Notes: a model not told the origin generated them from the letters alone. DNA of 31,304 nucleotides from Alistipes sp. (GCA_019422485.1 JAHZDG010000013.1:29158-60461), one strand, 5' to 3'; shown: positions 8,167 to 18,428, counted from the first letter of the stretch. A program made the numbers and translations.

Positions 8167-9474
8167 TTATTTACGCTTTCCGATCAAACGGTTCTGCCCC
8201 AGATTAACCCGGAACAGCACTTTCTGCTGCCATCCCCATTTGGCTCCGTCATAATGATGTACCGAAGCCACACGCAGACTCATCCGGTTGTTGGCAATCG
8301 GTTGCCAATAGATTTCCAAGCGATCATAGAAATTATCGGTCCGGTAGAACGGTTCCCCCCAATAGAGCCCGGGACCATAATCCAGTCCGGCTTCGGGAGC
8401 GTCCCAGTAAGGCATCAGGTTATCCCCTACATAGATCGTATTATCGATCCCGAAATTCCACTTCTGCACCCGAAGCTGAGCCTGGAAACCGCCCGGAGTC
8501 ACATAATCGCCCACATACTTACGGTCGTTCTGGAAGGCCTGCAACCAACCGAGCTGCAGACTCAACTGCTGCATTCCGGTCTTTTCCCGCAGATCGACCC
8601 CGACAAACGGATAGATCAATACATTATCCACGACCCCGTCCGTATCGAAATTCCCGGCATGGTGATACATACTCAGGTTATAACCGGCATACAGGAACTT
8701 GTAATTGATCCGCCCGGCAGAAAACAGCAAGAACTTTTCACGCGTCACCGCGCCGAACTTACTGTTCCAGTCGGCACCGAATTCGACATACCCTTTCTTA
8801 CCGGCATACTGCAACAACAGCCCCGTCAGATTGGGATCGAAATACTTCACCGAATCGCTGAAGAAGGCCGGCGAATACTCTCCGATCATTTTATAACGAG
8901 GAACCACCCCGGCATAGGCCCGGAATTTAGGCGAGTGATATTGATAATAGGCAAAAATTTCATTGTCGGTTTCGAATGGTTTGGCCCCGAAATCGGCCAA
9001 CAAACTGATCCCGCCCATGATGGAGTGAGCACCCCACCGTACGCCGATTTCCGGAGAAACCCGGGTTCCGAAAATGGTCTGCGGCCAGTTGATCGAACTT
9101 TTATATTCCCGATTATCGAAGAAGAAATCAAACCACAGTCCCCAAACCACTTCAGGTGAAAAATGCCGGGGATTTTCTCCATTGGCCGGCTGCTGGGTAA
9201 AAGCCGGAGCCAACGATTTTTGCGGTCGCGACGCCTTGGCCGCACGATGCCGTTTCTTTCCCGAAGCCGGAGTCCAACCCTGCGCATTGGCTACGGCCCC
9301 CCTCTCAAAATAAGAAATCTGGGAGCTGTCCCCCCAACGACCCGTGTCCGTACCTTTCATTTCGTCCCGGAGTTCCGTCGGGATCTCTGCCTGAAGAGTA
9401 TCTTGGGCAAAAAGGGTCGAAACGCTCAACGTCCCCACTAAACCCAACAACAAGTACACTTTTTTCATATACAT
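8167..9474 (-). CDS. Secreted outer-membrane beta-barrel protein of unknown function
   Basis: 435 residues, not recognised. It starts with a clear signal peptide (MYMKKVYLLLGLVGTLSVSTLFAQ); the start could also be two codons later at 9468. After cleavage there is a low-complexity linker rich in Lys, Arg, Ala and Pro (about residues 70-100). From about residue 105 to the end there are many short amphipathic strands with alternating aromatic residues, for example VVWGLWFDFFFDNREY, FRAYAGVVPRYKMIGEY, KFLYAGYNLSMYHHAG, NNRMSLRVASVHHY and QKVLFRVNL. This is what an outer-membrane barrel of perhaps 14-18 strands looks like. It stands alone with its own promoter and terminator. No TonB plug or SusD partner is near, so an active uptake role is not supported. 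Confidence 0.8.
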   Translation of the reverse strand: MYMKKVYLLLGLVGTLSVSTLFAQDTLQAEIPTELRDEMKGTDTGRWGDSSQISYFERGAVANAQGWTPASGKKRHRAAKASRPQKSLAPAFTQQPANGENPRHFSPEVVWGLWFDFFFDNREYKSSINWPQTIFGTRVSPEIGVRWGAHSIMGGISLLADFGAKPFETDNEIFAYYQYHSPKFRAYAGVVPRYKMIGEYSPAFFSDSVKYFDPNLTGLLLQYAGKKGYVEFGADWNSKFGAVTREKFLLFSAGRINYKFLYAGYNLSMYHHAGNFDTDGVVDNVLIYPFVGVDLREKTGMQQLSLQLGWLQAFQNDRKYVGDYVTPGGFQAQLRVQKWNFGIDNTIYVGDNLMPYWDAPEAGLDYGPGLYWGEPFYRTDNFYDRLEIYWQPIANNRMSLRVASVHHYDGAKWGWQQKVLFRVNLGQNRLIGKRK

Positions 9475-9523
9475 TTTCTAATTATTGGACACGCTTCCGG
9501 ATCTTTACCTTCGGCGATTTAGA

Positions 9524-9531
9524 CAAAGGTA
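9524..9531 (-). promoter_or_regulatory. -7 element of the outer-membrane barrel gene
   Basis: On the minus strand this reads TACCTTTG, an exact TAnnTTTG match, 50 bases upstream of the first ATG of the gene at 8167-9474. Confidence 0.65.
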
Positions 9532-9667
9532 CAGATTATTTCCCAGATGAAGCCGGTTCGTCGACAAACAAGCAAGAATCCTCGACTTTCAGTACTTTTT
9601 CGCCCTTCTCCAGCGGGCACATCCGGAAGAAAATCCGGATTTCAGAAGGCAAATTCAAAAAATAGAT

Positions 9668-9675
9668 TATCTTTG
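9668..9675 (+). promoter_or_regulatory. -7 element of the acyl-CoA synthetase gene
   Basis: Reads TATCTTTG, the most common form of the Bacteroidota -7 element, 40 bases upstream of the ATG at 9715. Transcription would start near 9682. This argues against the longer reading frame that could begin at 9547. Confidence 0.7.
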
Positions 9676-9714
9676 TTAAACGACGTTTTCTATTCGTACG
9701 AATATTTTAGAATC

Positions 9715-11376
9715 ATGCTCTCTGAAAATCTCATCAAACTATATGAAGCCAGCTTCCGCGACAACCGCGAGCTGCCTGCCCTGACCGACTATTTCAAAAA
9801 GGAAAACTTCTCCTATTTTGAAATGGCCAAAGAGATCGCCAAACTCCACCTGCTTTTTGACAAAGCAGGTATCAAACCAGGCGACCGCATCGCATTGATC
9901 GGCCGCAACAACCCCCGCTGGTGTATCCTCTTCATCGCCACCATCACTTATGGGGCCGTGATCGTACCGATTCTCCAAGACTTCAACGCCAACGACATTC
10001 ATCATATCATCAACCATTCGGGATCGGAACTGCTCTTTGCCGGCGACATTTACTGGGATGCCATCGAATGCGACCAGATCAAACGAGTGAAAGCCGCTTT
10101 TTCACTGACCGATTACCGATGTCTGTATGAACGTCAGGGACATACTTTAAGCGAATATCAACGCGACATTCACCAGCACTATCGGGATCGATACCCCAAC
10201 GGTTTCACCATCGAGCATATCCAATACCCGGAACTGGACAACGATACGGTGGCCGTACTCAATTACACCTCCGGAACGACCGGTTTCAGCAAAGGGGTCA
10301 TGCTCACGATCAACAACCTGACCGGTAATGTACTGTTCGGAGCCAAAAACAAATTGCACACCCGATCCAGCCGAATCCTTTCTTTTTTACCGCTGGCTCA
10401 TGCATTCGGATGTGCTTTCGACTTTCTGCTTCCATTGGCCGTAGGGGCTCAGGTCACTTTATTGGGACGCATTCCCTCCCCCAAGGTCATTCTGGAAGCC
10501 ATGGCAGAAGTGCGCCCGACCCGCATCTGTACAGTACCACTGATCATCGAAAAAATCTACCGCAAGCAGATCAGACCCATGCTCGAACAGGCCGCCGCAC
10601 AAATGGGTGTCAGCATCTGGAATTTACCGCCTGCCGTTCTTTCGCAAGTCGAAGCCAAACTGACGGCGGCTTTCGGGGGTATGTTTGCAGAAGTGATCAT
10701 CGGAGGGGCTCCGTTGAACAGCGAAGTCGAGGCTTTCCTGCGCCTCATCAAATTCCGGTTTACGGTTGGATACGGATTGACCGAATGCGCTCCGCTGGTC
10801 AGCTACACCGGATGTGAAGATTTTGTTCCCACCTCCTGCGGGCGTATCCTTCCGGAACTGATGTCTGCCAAGATCGACTCTCCCGATCCGGAAAATATCC
10901 CGGGTGAGTTGCTGGTCAAAGGGGAACACGTCATGAAGGGCTACTATAAAAACGCCAAAGCGACCCGAGAGGTGCTCGACGCCGACGGATGGCTCCATAC
11001 CGGCGATGTAGGCACCCTCAGCAAAGACAACACCCTCTTTTTAAGGGGACGTTGCAAGAGCATGCTGTTAGGCTCGAACGGACAGAACATCTACCCGGAA
11101 GAGATTGAAAGCAAGCTCAACAACATGCCCTGCGTCATGGAATCCCTGGTGGTCATGCGCGAAGGCAAACTGGTTGCGCTGGTCTATCCCGACTATGAAC
11201 AGGCGGATGCCGACGGCATCGCTCAGACCGACCTCCAACGCGTCATGGACGACAACCTCACCGCCCTGAACGCCACGCTGGCACCCTATGAACGGGTTTC
11301 TTCCATCGTTCTCTACCTCAACGAATTCGAGAAAACCCCCAAACGAAGTATCAAACGGTACCTTTACAACGTATAA
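9715..11376 (+). CDS. AMP-forming acyl-CoA synthetase (long-chain fatty acid--CoA ligase family)
   Basis: 553-residue member of the adenylate-forming ANL family, expected to activate a fatty acid with ATP and CoA. The ATP loop NYTSGTTGFSKG is at residues 183-194. Later come GGAPLNSEVEAF, the GYGLTECAP motif that contacts the adenylate, the LHTGDVG motif with its ribose-binding Asp, and the hinge LRGRCKSMLLGSNGQNIYPEEIE. The C-terminal KTPKRSIKRYLY holds the catalytic Lys region. The start at 9715 is chosen because it sits just downstream of a TATCTTTG promoter and opens with MLSENLIKLYEASF. An in-frame ATG at 9547 would add 56 unlike residues and lies upstream of that promoter. Substrate chain length is not evident. 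Confidence 0.93.
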   Translation: MLSENLIKLYEASFRDNRELPALTDYFKKENFSYFEMAKEIAKLHLLFDKAGIKPGDRIALIGRNNPRWCILFIATITYGAVIVPILQDFNANDIHHIINHSGSELLFAGDIYWDAIECDQIKRVKAAFSLTDYRCLYERQGHTLSEYQRDIHQHYRDRYPNGFTIEHIQYPELDNDTVAVLNYTSGTTGFSKGVMLTINNLTGNVLFGAKNKLHTRSSRILSFLPLAHAFGCAFDFLLPLAVGAQVTLLGRIPSPKVILEAMAEVRPTRICTVPLIIEKIYRKQIRPMLEQAAAQMGVSIWNLPPAVLSQVEAKLTAAFGGMFAEVIIGGAPLNSEVEAFLRLIKFRFTVGYGLTECAPLVSYTGCEDFVPTSCGRILPELMSAKIDSPDPENIPGELLVKGEHVMKGYYKNAKATREVLDADGWLHTGDVGTLSKDNTLFLRGRCKSMLLGSNGQNIYPEEIESKLNNMPCVMESLVVMREGKLVALVYPDYEQADADGIAQTDLQRVMDDNLTALNATLAPYERVSSIVLYLNEFEKTPKRSIKRYLYNV

Positions 11377-11393
11377 GCACCCCGTAATTTTCC

Positions 11394-11431
11394 AACAACG
11401 GCCTGTCTCGAAAATGAGGCAGGCCGTTGTT
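11394..11431 (+). terminator. Rho-independent terminator of the acyl-CoA synthetase gene
   Basis: A 16-bp stem with one mismatch (11394-11409 with 11416-11431, core CAGGCCGTTGTT on the right arm) and a 6-base loop, running into TTTCC. It begins 18 bases after the stop codon. The remaining bases to 11556 show no gene. Confidence 0.88.
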
Positions 11432-11556
11432 TTCCTCTGTCATATTTCCCAAAACTTTCATTCCGGGTCGTTTTGCGCTTTCGCACACCACCCGGACCTT
11501 CCCGAAATACACAGAATCTTTCCCTCTGGCATCCAGAACCCGGCGGTTTTCACCGA

Positions 11557-12663
11557 TCATCGGATCGGCCACGGGCGGGGACGATAGAGCTGATCCCGCA
11601 ACATCGGTCGGAATCCAGCCTCCCGAATGGTCTGCTGCATACCATCGGCATCCATCCGATAATGGGCACCGGCTGATGAAACGACATTCTCTTCGATCAT
11701 GATCGACCCCAAGTCATTGGCTCCGCCATGCAGCGCCAATTGTGCCGTTTCCCGTCCCACGGTCAACCAGGAGGCCTGAATGTTCCGGATATTATTCAAC
11801 ACGATCCGACTCATGGCAATCAATCGCAAATATTCCCGGGAAGAGAACAGTCCCACTACCCCCTCTTTTTCCAATTGCGTCCCGCTGCTGCGAAATACCC
11901 AGGGAATGAAAGCCACAAAACCGTAATTTCCTTTCGGACACTCGGCCTGCAGATCACGCAACTTGATCAGATGTTCAATTCGCTGACGAGGCGTTTCCAC
12001 ATGGCCGTACATCATCGTGGCCGAAGTCGGCAAATTCATGCGATGCGCAATTCGCATCACCTCCAACCAGGCATCGGCATCGGGTTTACCCGGAGAGATC
12101 CGACGACGGACCTCGTTGTCGAGAATTTCGGCCCCGGCCCCGGGCAGCGATTCGAGTCCGGCCGCCACCAGCCGACGCAGGGTCGTTTCATAATCGAGCG
12201 AACTGATCCGGGCGATATGAGCCACCTCAGGCGCACCCAATGCATGCAGTTTCACCTGCGGATACATCCGCTTCAAATCCCGAAACAGCTTTTCATAAAA
12301 CTCGATGTCGAGCCGAGGATGCAAGCCCCCCTGCAACAACAACTGATCGCCACCCAAAGCCAACATTTCGGCAATCTTGCGATCGTACTCTTCCAACGTG
12401 GTAATGTATGCCTTTTCACGCTCCGCCGGGCGACAATGGAAATTGCAGAATTTACAGCCCGAAATACATACATTGGTAATATTGACATTGCGATCGATCT
12501 GCCAGGTAACCACCCCCGGATCCGGCACCGTCTGACGACGCAACAGATCGGCCAACAGAGTCAGCTCCTCCTGAGGCGCATACAGATACATTTCCAGGGC
12601 TTCATCCACGGTCAGGTCGCCCCTCCGCAAAGCCTTCGCATAAATCGTTTCCAGATTCATCAT
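11557..12663 (-). CDS. mqnC: Cyclic dehypoxanthinyl futalosine synthase (radical SAM)
   Basis: 368-residue radical SAM enzyme of the futalosine route to menaquinone; it cyclises dehypoxanthinyl futalosine. The cluster motif CxxxCxxC is at Cys66, Cys70 and Cys73 (NVCISGCKFCNF). LLQGGLHPRLDIEFYE, ALGAPEVAHIAR, LESLPGAGAEIL, SATMMYGHVETPRQR and IMIEENVVSSAGA are typical of this protein; the last separates MqnC from its paralogue MqnE. Starts at 12663 or one codon later (MM). A small ferredoxin gene lies 77 bases upstream in the same direction, separated by a hairpin terminator. No other mqn gene is in the window. Menaquinone made this way would be the expected quinone of the organism. Confidence 0.95.
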   Translation of the reverse strand: MMNLETIYAKALRRGDLTVDEALEMYLYAPQEELTLLADLLRRQTVPDPGVVTWQIDRNVNITNVCISGCKFCNFHCRPAEREKAYITTLEEYDRKIAEMLALGGDQLLLQGGLHPRLDIEFYEKLFRDLKRMYPQVKLHALGAPEVAHIARISSLDYETTLRRLVAAGLESLPGAGAEILDNEVRRRISPGKPDADAWLEVMRIAHRMNLPTSATMMYGHVETPRQRIEHLIKLRDLQAECPKGNYGFVAFIPWVFRSSGTQLEKEGVVGLFSSREYLRLIAMSRIVLNNIRNIQASWLTVGRETAQLALHGGANDLGSIMIEENVVSSAGAHYRMDADGMQQTIREAGFRPMLRDQLYRPRPWPIR

Positions 12664-12692
12664 TCAATCACCGGTCATTGACAGCACAAAAA

Positions 12693-12719
12693 GGCCGCCT
12701 TTCCTTTCGGAAGGCGGCC
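12693..12719 (-). terminator. Terminator after the ferredoxin gene
   Basis: A 9-bp GC-rich stem (GGCCGCCTT at 12693-12701 with AAGGCGGCC at 12711-12719), extended inside by a CC/GG pair. On the minus strand it is followed by TTTTTGTG. It separates the ferredoxin gene from mqnC, so mqnC transcription may depend on read-through or on a promoter I could not recognise. Confidence 0.75.
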
Positions 12720-12740
12720 GTATGGAAATGTCCGCAACAA

Positions 12741-12914
12741 TTAAGCTTCCGGAGAAATTGCTTCCACGGGGCATACGGCAGCGCAAGAACCGCATTCGGT
12801 GCAGCTTTCTGCGTCGATCACGTAAACATCACCGGGAGAGATTGCCGAAACAGGACATTCGTCAATACAAGTACCGCAAGCGGTACACATCGTTTCATCA
12901 ATTTTGTAAGCCAT
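12741..12914 (-). CDS. 2[4Fe-4S] ferredoxin
   Basis: 57-residue clostridial-type ferredoxin, a soluble low-potential electron carrier. Two complete cluster motifs are visible: Cys10, 13, 16 and 20 (CTACGTCIDECP) and Cys38, 41, 44 and 48 (CTECGSCAAVCP), each followed by Pro. The start at 12914 (MAYKID) is the standard one for the family; the longer in-frame ATG at 12977 would lie upstream of the promoter element. The gene has its own TACATTTG element and a terminator immediately downstream. Its physiological partners are not shown by the context; pyruvate:ferredoxin oxidoreductase and similar enzymes are the usual ones in anaerobic Bacteroidales. Confidence 0.96.
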   Translation of the reverse strand: MAYKIDETMCTACGTCIDECPVSAISPGDVYVIDAESCTECGSCAAVCPVEAISPEA

Positions 12915-12946
12915 GACTTGAGTGTTTAAATAATGTAAGGTATGTG

Positions 12947-12954
12947 CAAATGTA
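12947..12954 (-). promoter_or_regulatory. -7 element of the ferredoxin gene
   Basis: On the minus strand this reads TACATTTG, an exact TAnnTTTG match, 33 bases upstream of the ferredoxin ATG in an AT-rich gap. Confidence 0.65.
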
Positions 12955-13005
12955 TAATTATTATTTTTACCGAGCAACAGTTCATGGTTCTTTTTCCGTT
13001 TCGAT

Positions 13006-13013
13006 TATCTTTG
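13006..13013 (+). promoter_or_regulatory. -7 element of the GH42-like gene
   Basis: Reads TATCTTTG, 25 bases upstream of the ATG at 13038. Transcription would start near 13020, which excludes the longer reading frame starting at 12942. Confidence 0.7.
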
Positions 13014-13037
13014 TCACTCCTAAAAACAAATACATTC

Positions 13038-15257
13038 ATGAATCTAACCAAAAGCTGGCTATTGGCTGCCGGCATTCTGTTTTGCAGTATGGGATGGGCC
13101 ACCACCCCGAAATCGGGCGAAATCAAACCTTACAAGGGACGCCCCACCATTCACATCAATGGAGTTCCCACCCTGCCCGACATGTATGGCCTGACCCATG
13201 CGACCGGAGGACGTTGGAGCTGGGAAGAAGTTCCGCAACACAACATCCGTAACTTTTACAACATTGGCTTCCGTCTGTTTTATGTAGACGTATGGCTGTC
13301 GGACATGTGGCCCAAGGACGGAGGTCAGCTGGATATCACCCTGGCCAAACGTCAATTGGCCGGCGTACTGGAAGTGGCCCCCGAAGCCTCCATCATTCTG
13401 CGCATCCACACCGACGCTCCCTACTGGTGGAACGAAGCCAACCGGGACGAATGCACCGAATACGCCGACGGTCCGATCCAGGAACACTACCTGCCCGGCC
13501 CTCCGCATAACAACGAAGACTTCAGCATCATGCGTTCGCTGCGTGCCAGCCTCGCCTCGCAGAAATGGAAACAGGAAGCCGGCCAGCGCATGAAAGAATT
13601 ACTGGAAGGTCTCGCCCAAACGGAAGAAGGGAATGCTCTGGTTGGGGTTCACCCTGCCGGAGGTATTTACGGCGAATGGCACTACTGGGGATTCGTTGAT
13701 CACGACCCCGATACAGGTCCGGCCATGACCCGCTATTTCCGCCAATGGCTGCAGAAAAAATACGGTTCTGACAAAAAGCTGCAACAGGCTTGGGGTTCGG
13801 ATCGCTGGACGATCGAAACAGCTACGGTCCCAGGCTTAGAAGAGCGTGAAGCTACCCAATACGGCCAATTCAAAGACCCGCAGCAAGAACGCCGGGTGAT
13901 CGACTACATCGAAGCTCAACAGGAAGCTGTCGTGGAAGATATCGAATATTTCTGCCAGCTGGCCAAAGAAACCTGGCCACGTCCGCTGATCACCGGAGCC
14001 TTCTACGGATACCTGCACATGACCTTCAACCGTCAGACCGTCGGCGGGCACCTGCTGGTGGAACGCATTCTGGACTGCCCCTATATCGACTACCTGGCCG
14101 CCCCGCAAACCTACTACAAACCGTCACGACGTCTGGGTGGGAGCGGCATGCCGCGCGGCATTGTCGAATCGGCCGCCCTGCACGGCAAACTGTGGTTCGA
14201 CGAGATGGATAACGGCGAACTCGCCCGCCGGGTATGCCATGACGCCGTACGCTACGTGGAACGTTATGATCGTGATTACGCTCCGGTGCTGCGACGCAGC
14301 GTCGTGCTGCCGCTGATGAAAGGGACCGGTGTCTGGTATTACGATTTCGGCCTGCGGGAAAGCATCGGCTGGTTCGACGATCCGGTTTATCTGCAATCCA
14401 TCCGCGACGAAAAAGAGCTGTTCGAACGCCAAATGCACCGCGAATTCCGCTCCGAAGCCGACGTTCTCTATGTTTGGAACCAGGAAAGTTATTACTATCT
14501 GTTACCGAAAGGGACTCCTATCTCATCGAACGTGGTCGACCATTCGATCGAAGAGGCGCTGCGCAGCGGAACCGTCGGGGACCACATTTATGATTTCGAC
14601 TTGGAACGCGTGAATCTCGATCAATACAAAGCTGTCGTATTCATGAACGACTACGCCCTGAGCGATCGGGTTCGAAAAATCATCCGCGAGAAAGTCGCCA
14701 AAAACGGACGTACGATCATTTACAACTACCTTACCGGCGTAATCAATGGCCGCCGTTACGGGCTGAACCTAAGCGAAAAACTTTCCGGTGTTACTCTGAA
14801 ACAGGTTCCCGAGACACAGGCTCAGACGCTGTATTTCCACCAGCCCGCTTATGAATTTACCTTCAAAGGCGTGGTCGATCCTTCCGTTGTTATCGCCGAC
14901 CCCAAAGCCGAAACCCTGGCCACAATCAAGGGAACGGACAAAGTGGTAGTCGCCCGCAAACAGTTCTCCGATCATACGGTCGTATACGCCACCCTGCCCA
15001 TCAACGGTACGGATGTTTTCCGCGAATTGTTCCGTCAGGCCGGTTGCCATGTTTATAACGACCACAACGACTTCACGTTCGTCAACACGGGAGTGATGCT
15101 GATCCATACGGCCGACGGCGGTCCAAGAGAGATTTTCCTGAAAAACGGGAAAACCCTCCAACTGAACCTGCCGCCCAAATCGAACACCGTTTTGGACGCT
15201 ACCACCGGAGAACCACTACTGAAAGAACACATCAAAGAAATCAAATCCATTCGATAA
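13038..15257 (+). CDS. Secreted GH42-like glycoside hydrolase (beta-galactosidase-type fold)
   Basis: 739 residues with a signal peptide (MNLTKSWLLAAGILFCSMGWA). Residues about 45-440 resemble the GH42 TIM barrel: RIHTDAPYWWNEANRDECTE recalls the AAPPxWL segment. MTRYFRQWLQKKYGSDKKLQQAWG (230-253) matches the family's WLkxKYgxxxxLNxAWG block. Candidate catalytic acids are Glu213 in GGIYGEWHYWG and Glu389 in LWFDEMD. Residues about 475-570 look like the GATase-like trimerisation domain (DYKAVVF-type strands and NGRTIIYNYLTG), followed by a C-terminal beta domain. The start follows the TATCTTTG promoter. The protein is only distantly like classical GH42 and could belong to one of the newer GH-A families, so the substrate is unknown. 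No SusC/SusD pair is next to it. Confidence 0.72.
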   Translation: MNLTKSWLLAAGILFCSMGWATTPKSGEIKPYKGRPTIHINGVPTLPDMYGLTHATGGRWSWEEVPQHNIRNFYNIGFRLFYVDVWLSDMWPKDGGQLDITLAKRQLAGVLEVAPEASIILRIHTDAPYWWNEANRDECTEYADGPIQEHYLPGPPHNNEDFSIMRSLRASLASQKWKQEAGQRMKELLEGLAQTEEGNALVGVHPAGGIYGEWHYWGFVDHDPDTGPAMTRYFRQWLQKKYGSDKKLQQAWGSDRWTIETATVPGLEEREATQYGQFKDPQQERRVIDYIEAQQEAVVEDIEYFCQLAKETWPRPLITGAFYGYLHMTFNRQTVGGHLLVERILDCPYIDYLAAPQTYYKPSRRLGGSGMPRGIVESAALHGKLWFDEMDNGELARRVCHDAVRYVERYDRDYAPVLRRSVVLPLMKGTGVWYYDFGLRESIGWFDDPVYLQSIRDEKELFERQMHREFRSEADVLYVWNQESYYYLLPKGTPISSNVVDHSIEEALRSGTVGDHIYDFDLERVNLDQYKAVVFMNDYALSDRVRKIIREKVAKNGRTIIYNYLTGVINGRRYGLNLSEKLSGVTLKQVPETQAQTLYFHQPAYEFTFKGVVDPSVVIADPKAETLATIKGTDKVVVARKQFSDHTVVYATLPINGTDVFRELFRQAGCHVYNDHNDFTFVNTGVMLIHTADGGPREIFLKNGKTLQLNLPPKSNTVLDATTGEPLLKEHIKEIKSIR

Positions 15258-15275
15258 TCTGTCTTTGATCTCATC

Positions 15276-15309
15276 AAAAATCCCCAGCCTTTGAAGGCCG
15301 GGGATTTTT
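15276..15309. terminator. Bidirectional terminator after the GH42-like gene
   Basis: A stem of up to 16 bp with one mismatch (AAAAATCCCC arm from 15276, GGGGATTTTT arm to 15309). Both strands end in five T. It lies 19 bases after the glycosidase stop and 73 bases past the end of the converging hppA gene. Confidence 0.88.
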
Positions 15310-15382
15310 AATACCTGTTTTTCGGCTAATCAAAACCCGAACGAGCAATCCCATTCCAGTATCGATTTTTCCAAACGACAAT

Positions 15383-17590
<2,208 letters not shown>

Positions 17591-17624
17591 AAAGCGATTG
17601 TTTAGGTTAGGATGTAGGTTTTCT

Positions 17625-17632
17625 CAAATTTA
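17625..17632 (-). promoter_or_regulatory. -7 element of hppA
   Basis: On the minus strand this reads TAAATTTG, an exact TAnnTTTG match, 35 bases upstream of the hppA ATG. Confidence 0.65.
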
Positions 17633-17654
17633 TCAAAATATCCCCACAAATGCT

Positions 17655-17662
17655 TACCTTTG
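17655..17662 (+). promoter_or_regulatory. -7 element upstream of the RNA methylase gene
   Basis: Reads TACCTTTG, an exact TAnnTTTG match, but 160 bases upstream of the ATG at 17822. If used, it implies a long leader of about 150 bases. Confidence 0.55.
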
Positions 17663-17729
17663 AGCGTAAAAAAGCAAGAAACCTTTACCCTGAATTTTTC
17701 CGACAAACCCTGTTATATTTTTCACCGAC

Positions 17730-17805
17730 CGGTTCATTCAATGACTTTACCATGTGCTATTTCCGTATCGGACTACCGCTCGGAAAGTTTTTCCAGAATG
17801 AACCG
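17730..17805 (+). promoter_or_regulatory. Inverted repeat in the leader of the RNA methylase gene
   Basis: CGGTTCATTC at 17730-17739 is the exact reverse complement of GAATGAACCG at 17796-17805. A second pair, TTCCG at 17761-17765 with CGGAA at 17781-17785, is nested inside. The outer pair ends 16 bases before the ATG. It could fold the leader RNA close to the start codon. No known riboswitch class was recognised. Confidence 0.4.
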
Positions 17806-17821
17806 CTGACAAGACCGAATC

Positions 17822-18352
17822 ATGCGAAAAATCACCAACCCTGAATTGGGCCGTCTCACCCCCGAAGAGTTTGCCAAAGCCCACAAATATCCGCTGGTCG
17901 TCGTACTGGACAACATTCGAAGCGTCAATAACGTCGGATCTTTCTTCCGTACGGCCGACGCCTTTGCGCTGGAACGGATCGTGCTGTGCGGCATCTGCGC
18001 CACACCCCCCAGCAAAGAGATTCACAAAACAGCCTTAGGGGCCGAACTCACGGTTCCCTGGAGCTATGAGCATGATACAACCCTCGCTATCGACCGTTTG
18101 CATGAAGAAGGCTATCTAGTACTGGCCGTCGAACAGGTCGAAGGGTCCATTCCCCTGAATCATTTCCAATTGGATCCTCAAAAACGCTACGCGCTGGTCT
18201 TCGGCAACGAAGTGGACGGTGTTTCGCAAGAGGCTGTCGACCGATGCGACGGAGCCCTCGAAATTCCGCAGCAAGGCACCAAACACTCCCTGAATGTAGC
18301 CGTATCGGGCGGCGTCGTACTCTGGGAACTGTTCAAACAATGGAATCCCTGA
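17822..18352 (+). CDS. SpoU/TrmH-family RNA 2'-O-methyltransferase
   Basis: 176-residue SPOUT-fold methyltransferase that would transfer a methyl group from SAM to a ribose 2'-OH of tRNA or rRNA. All three family motifs are seen: NIRSVNNVGSFFRTADAF near residues 31-48 with the catalytic Arg, ALVFGNEVDGVS near 129-140, and the knot motif IPQQGTKHSLNVAVSGGVVLWEL near the end. It lacks an N-terminal RNA-binding extension, as in the short TrmH-like proteins of this phylum, so the target RNA cannot be named. It is followed by panB in the same direction after 146 bases, but panB has its own promoter. Confidence 0.92.
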   Translation: MRKITNPELGRLTPEEFAKAHKYPLVVVLDNIRSVNNVGSFFRTADAFALERIVLCGICATPPSKEIHKTALGAELTVPWSYEHDTTLAIDRLHEEGYLVLAVEQVEGSIPLNHFQLDPQKRYALVFGNEVDGVSQEAVDRCDGALEIPQQGTKHSLNVAVSGGVVLWELFKQWNP

Positions 18353-18393
18353 TAAATCGACCGCCATGTTGAGCGGGTTCCGAAAATAAGTTT

Positions 18394-18401
18394 TACCTTT
18401 G
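18394..18401 (+). promoter_or_regulatory. -7 element of panB
   Basis: Reads TACCTTTG, an exact TAnnTTTG match, 98 bases upstream of the panB ATG. Transcription would start near 18408, giving a leader of about 90 bases. Confidence 0.6.
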
Positions 18402-18409
18402 CCCGAACT

Positions 18410-18428
18410 GATTCGGAAGCTCCGAATC
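18410..18428 (+). promoter_or_regulatory. Hairpin at the start of the panB leader
   Basis: GATTCGGA (18410-18417), loop AGC, then TCCGAATC (18421-18428): a perfect 8-bp stem placed at the predicted transcript start. A flanking CGAAC/GTTCG pair (18404-18408 with 18432-18436) makes it an imperfect longer palindrome. It could be a 5' RNA hairpin or an operator. Confidence 0.45.

Noticed and set aside
9547..9714. 56-residue N-terminal extension of the acyl-CoA synthetase
   Set aside because: It lies upstream of the TATCTTTG promoter element and has no family similarity; the ATG at 9715 gives the normal N-terminus.
11351..11572. 73-codon minus-strand reading frame after mqnC
   Set aside because: It runs through the terminator hairpin of the acyl-CoA synthetase gene and into that gene, overlaps mqnC and resembles nothing known.
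12942..13037. 32-residue N-terminal extension of the GH42-like protein
   Set aside because: The promoter element at 13006-13013 lies inside it, and the ATG at 13038 begins a proper signal peptide.
17650..17844. 64-codon plus-strand reading frame before the SpoU methylase
   Set aside because: It starts on the promoter element itself, overlaps the methylase start and encodes no recognisable protein; the stretch is better read as a leader.
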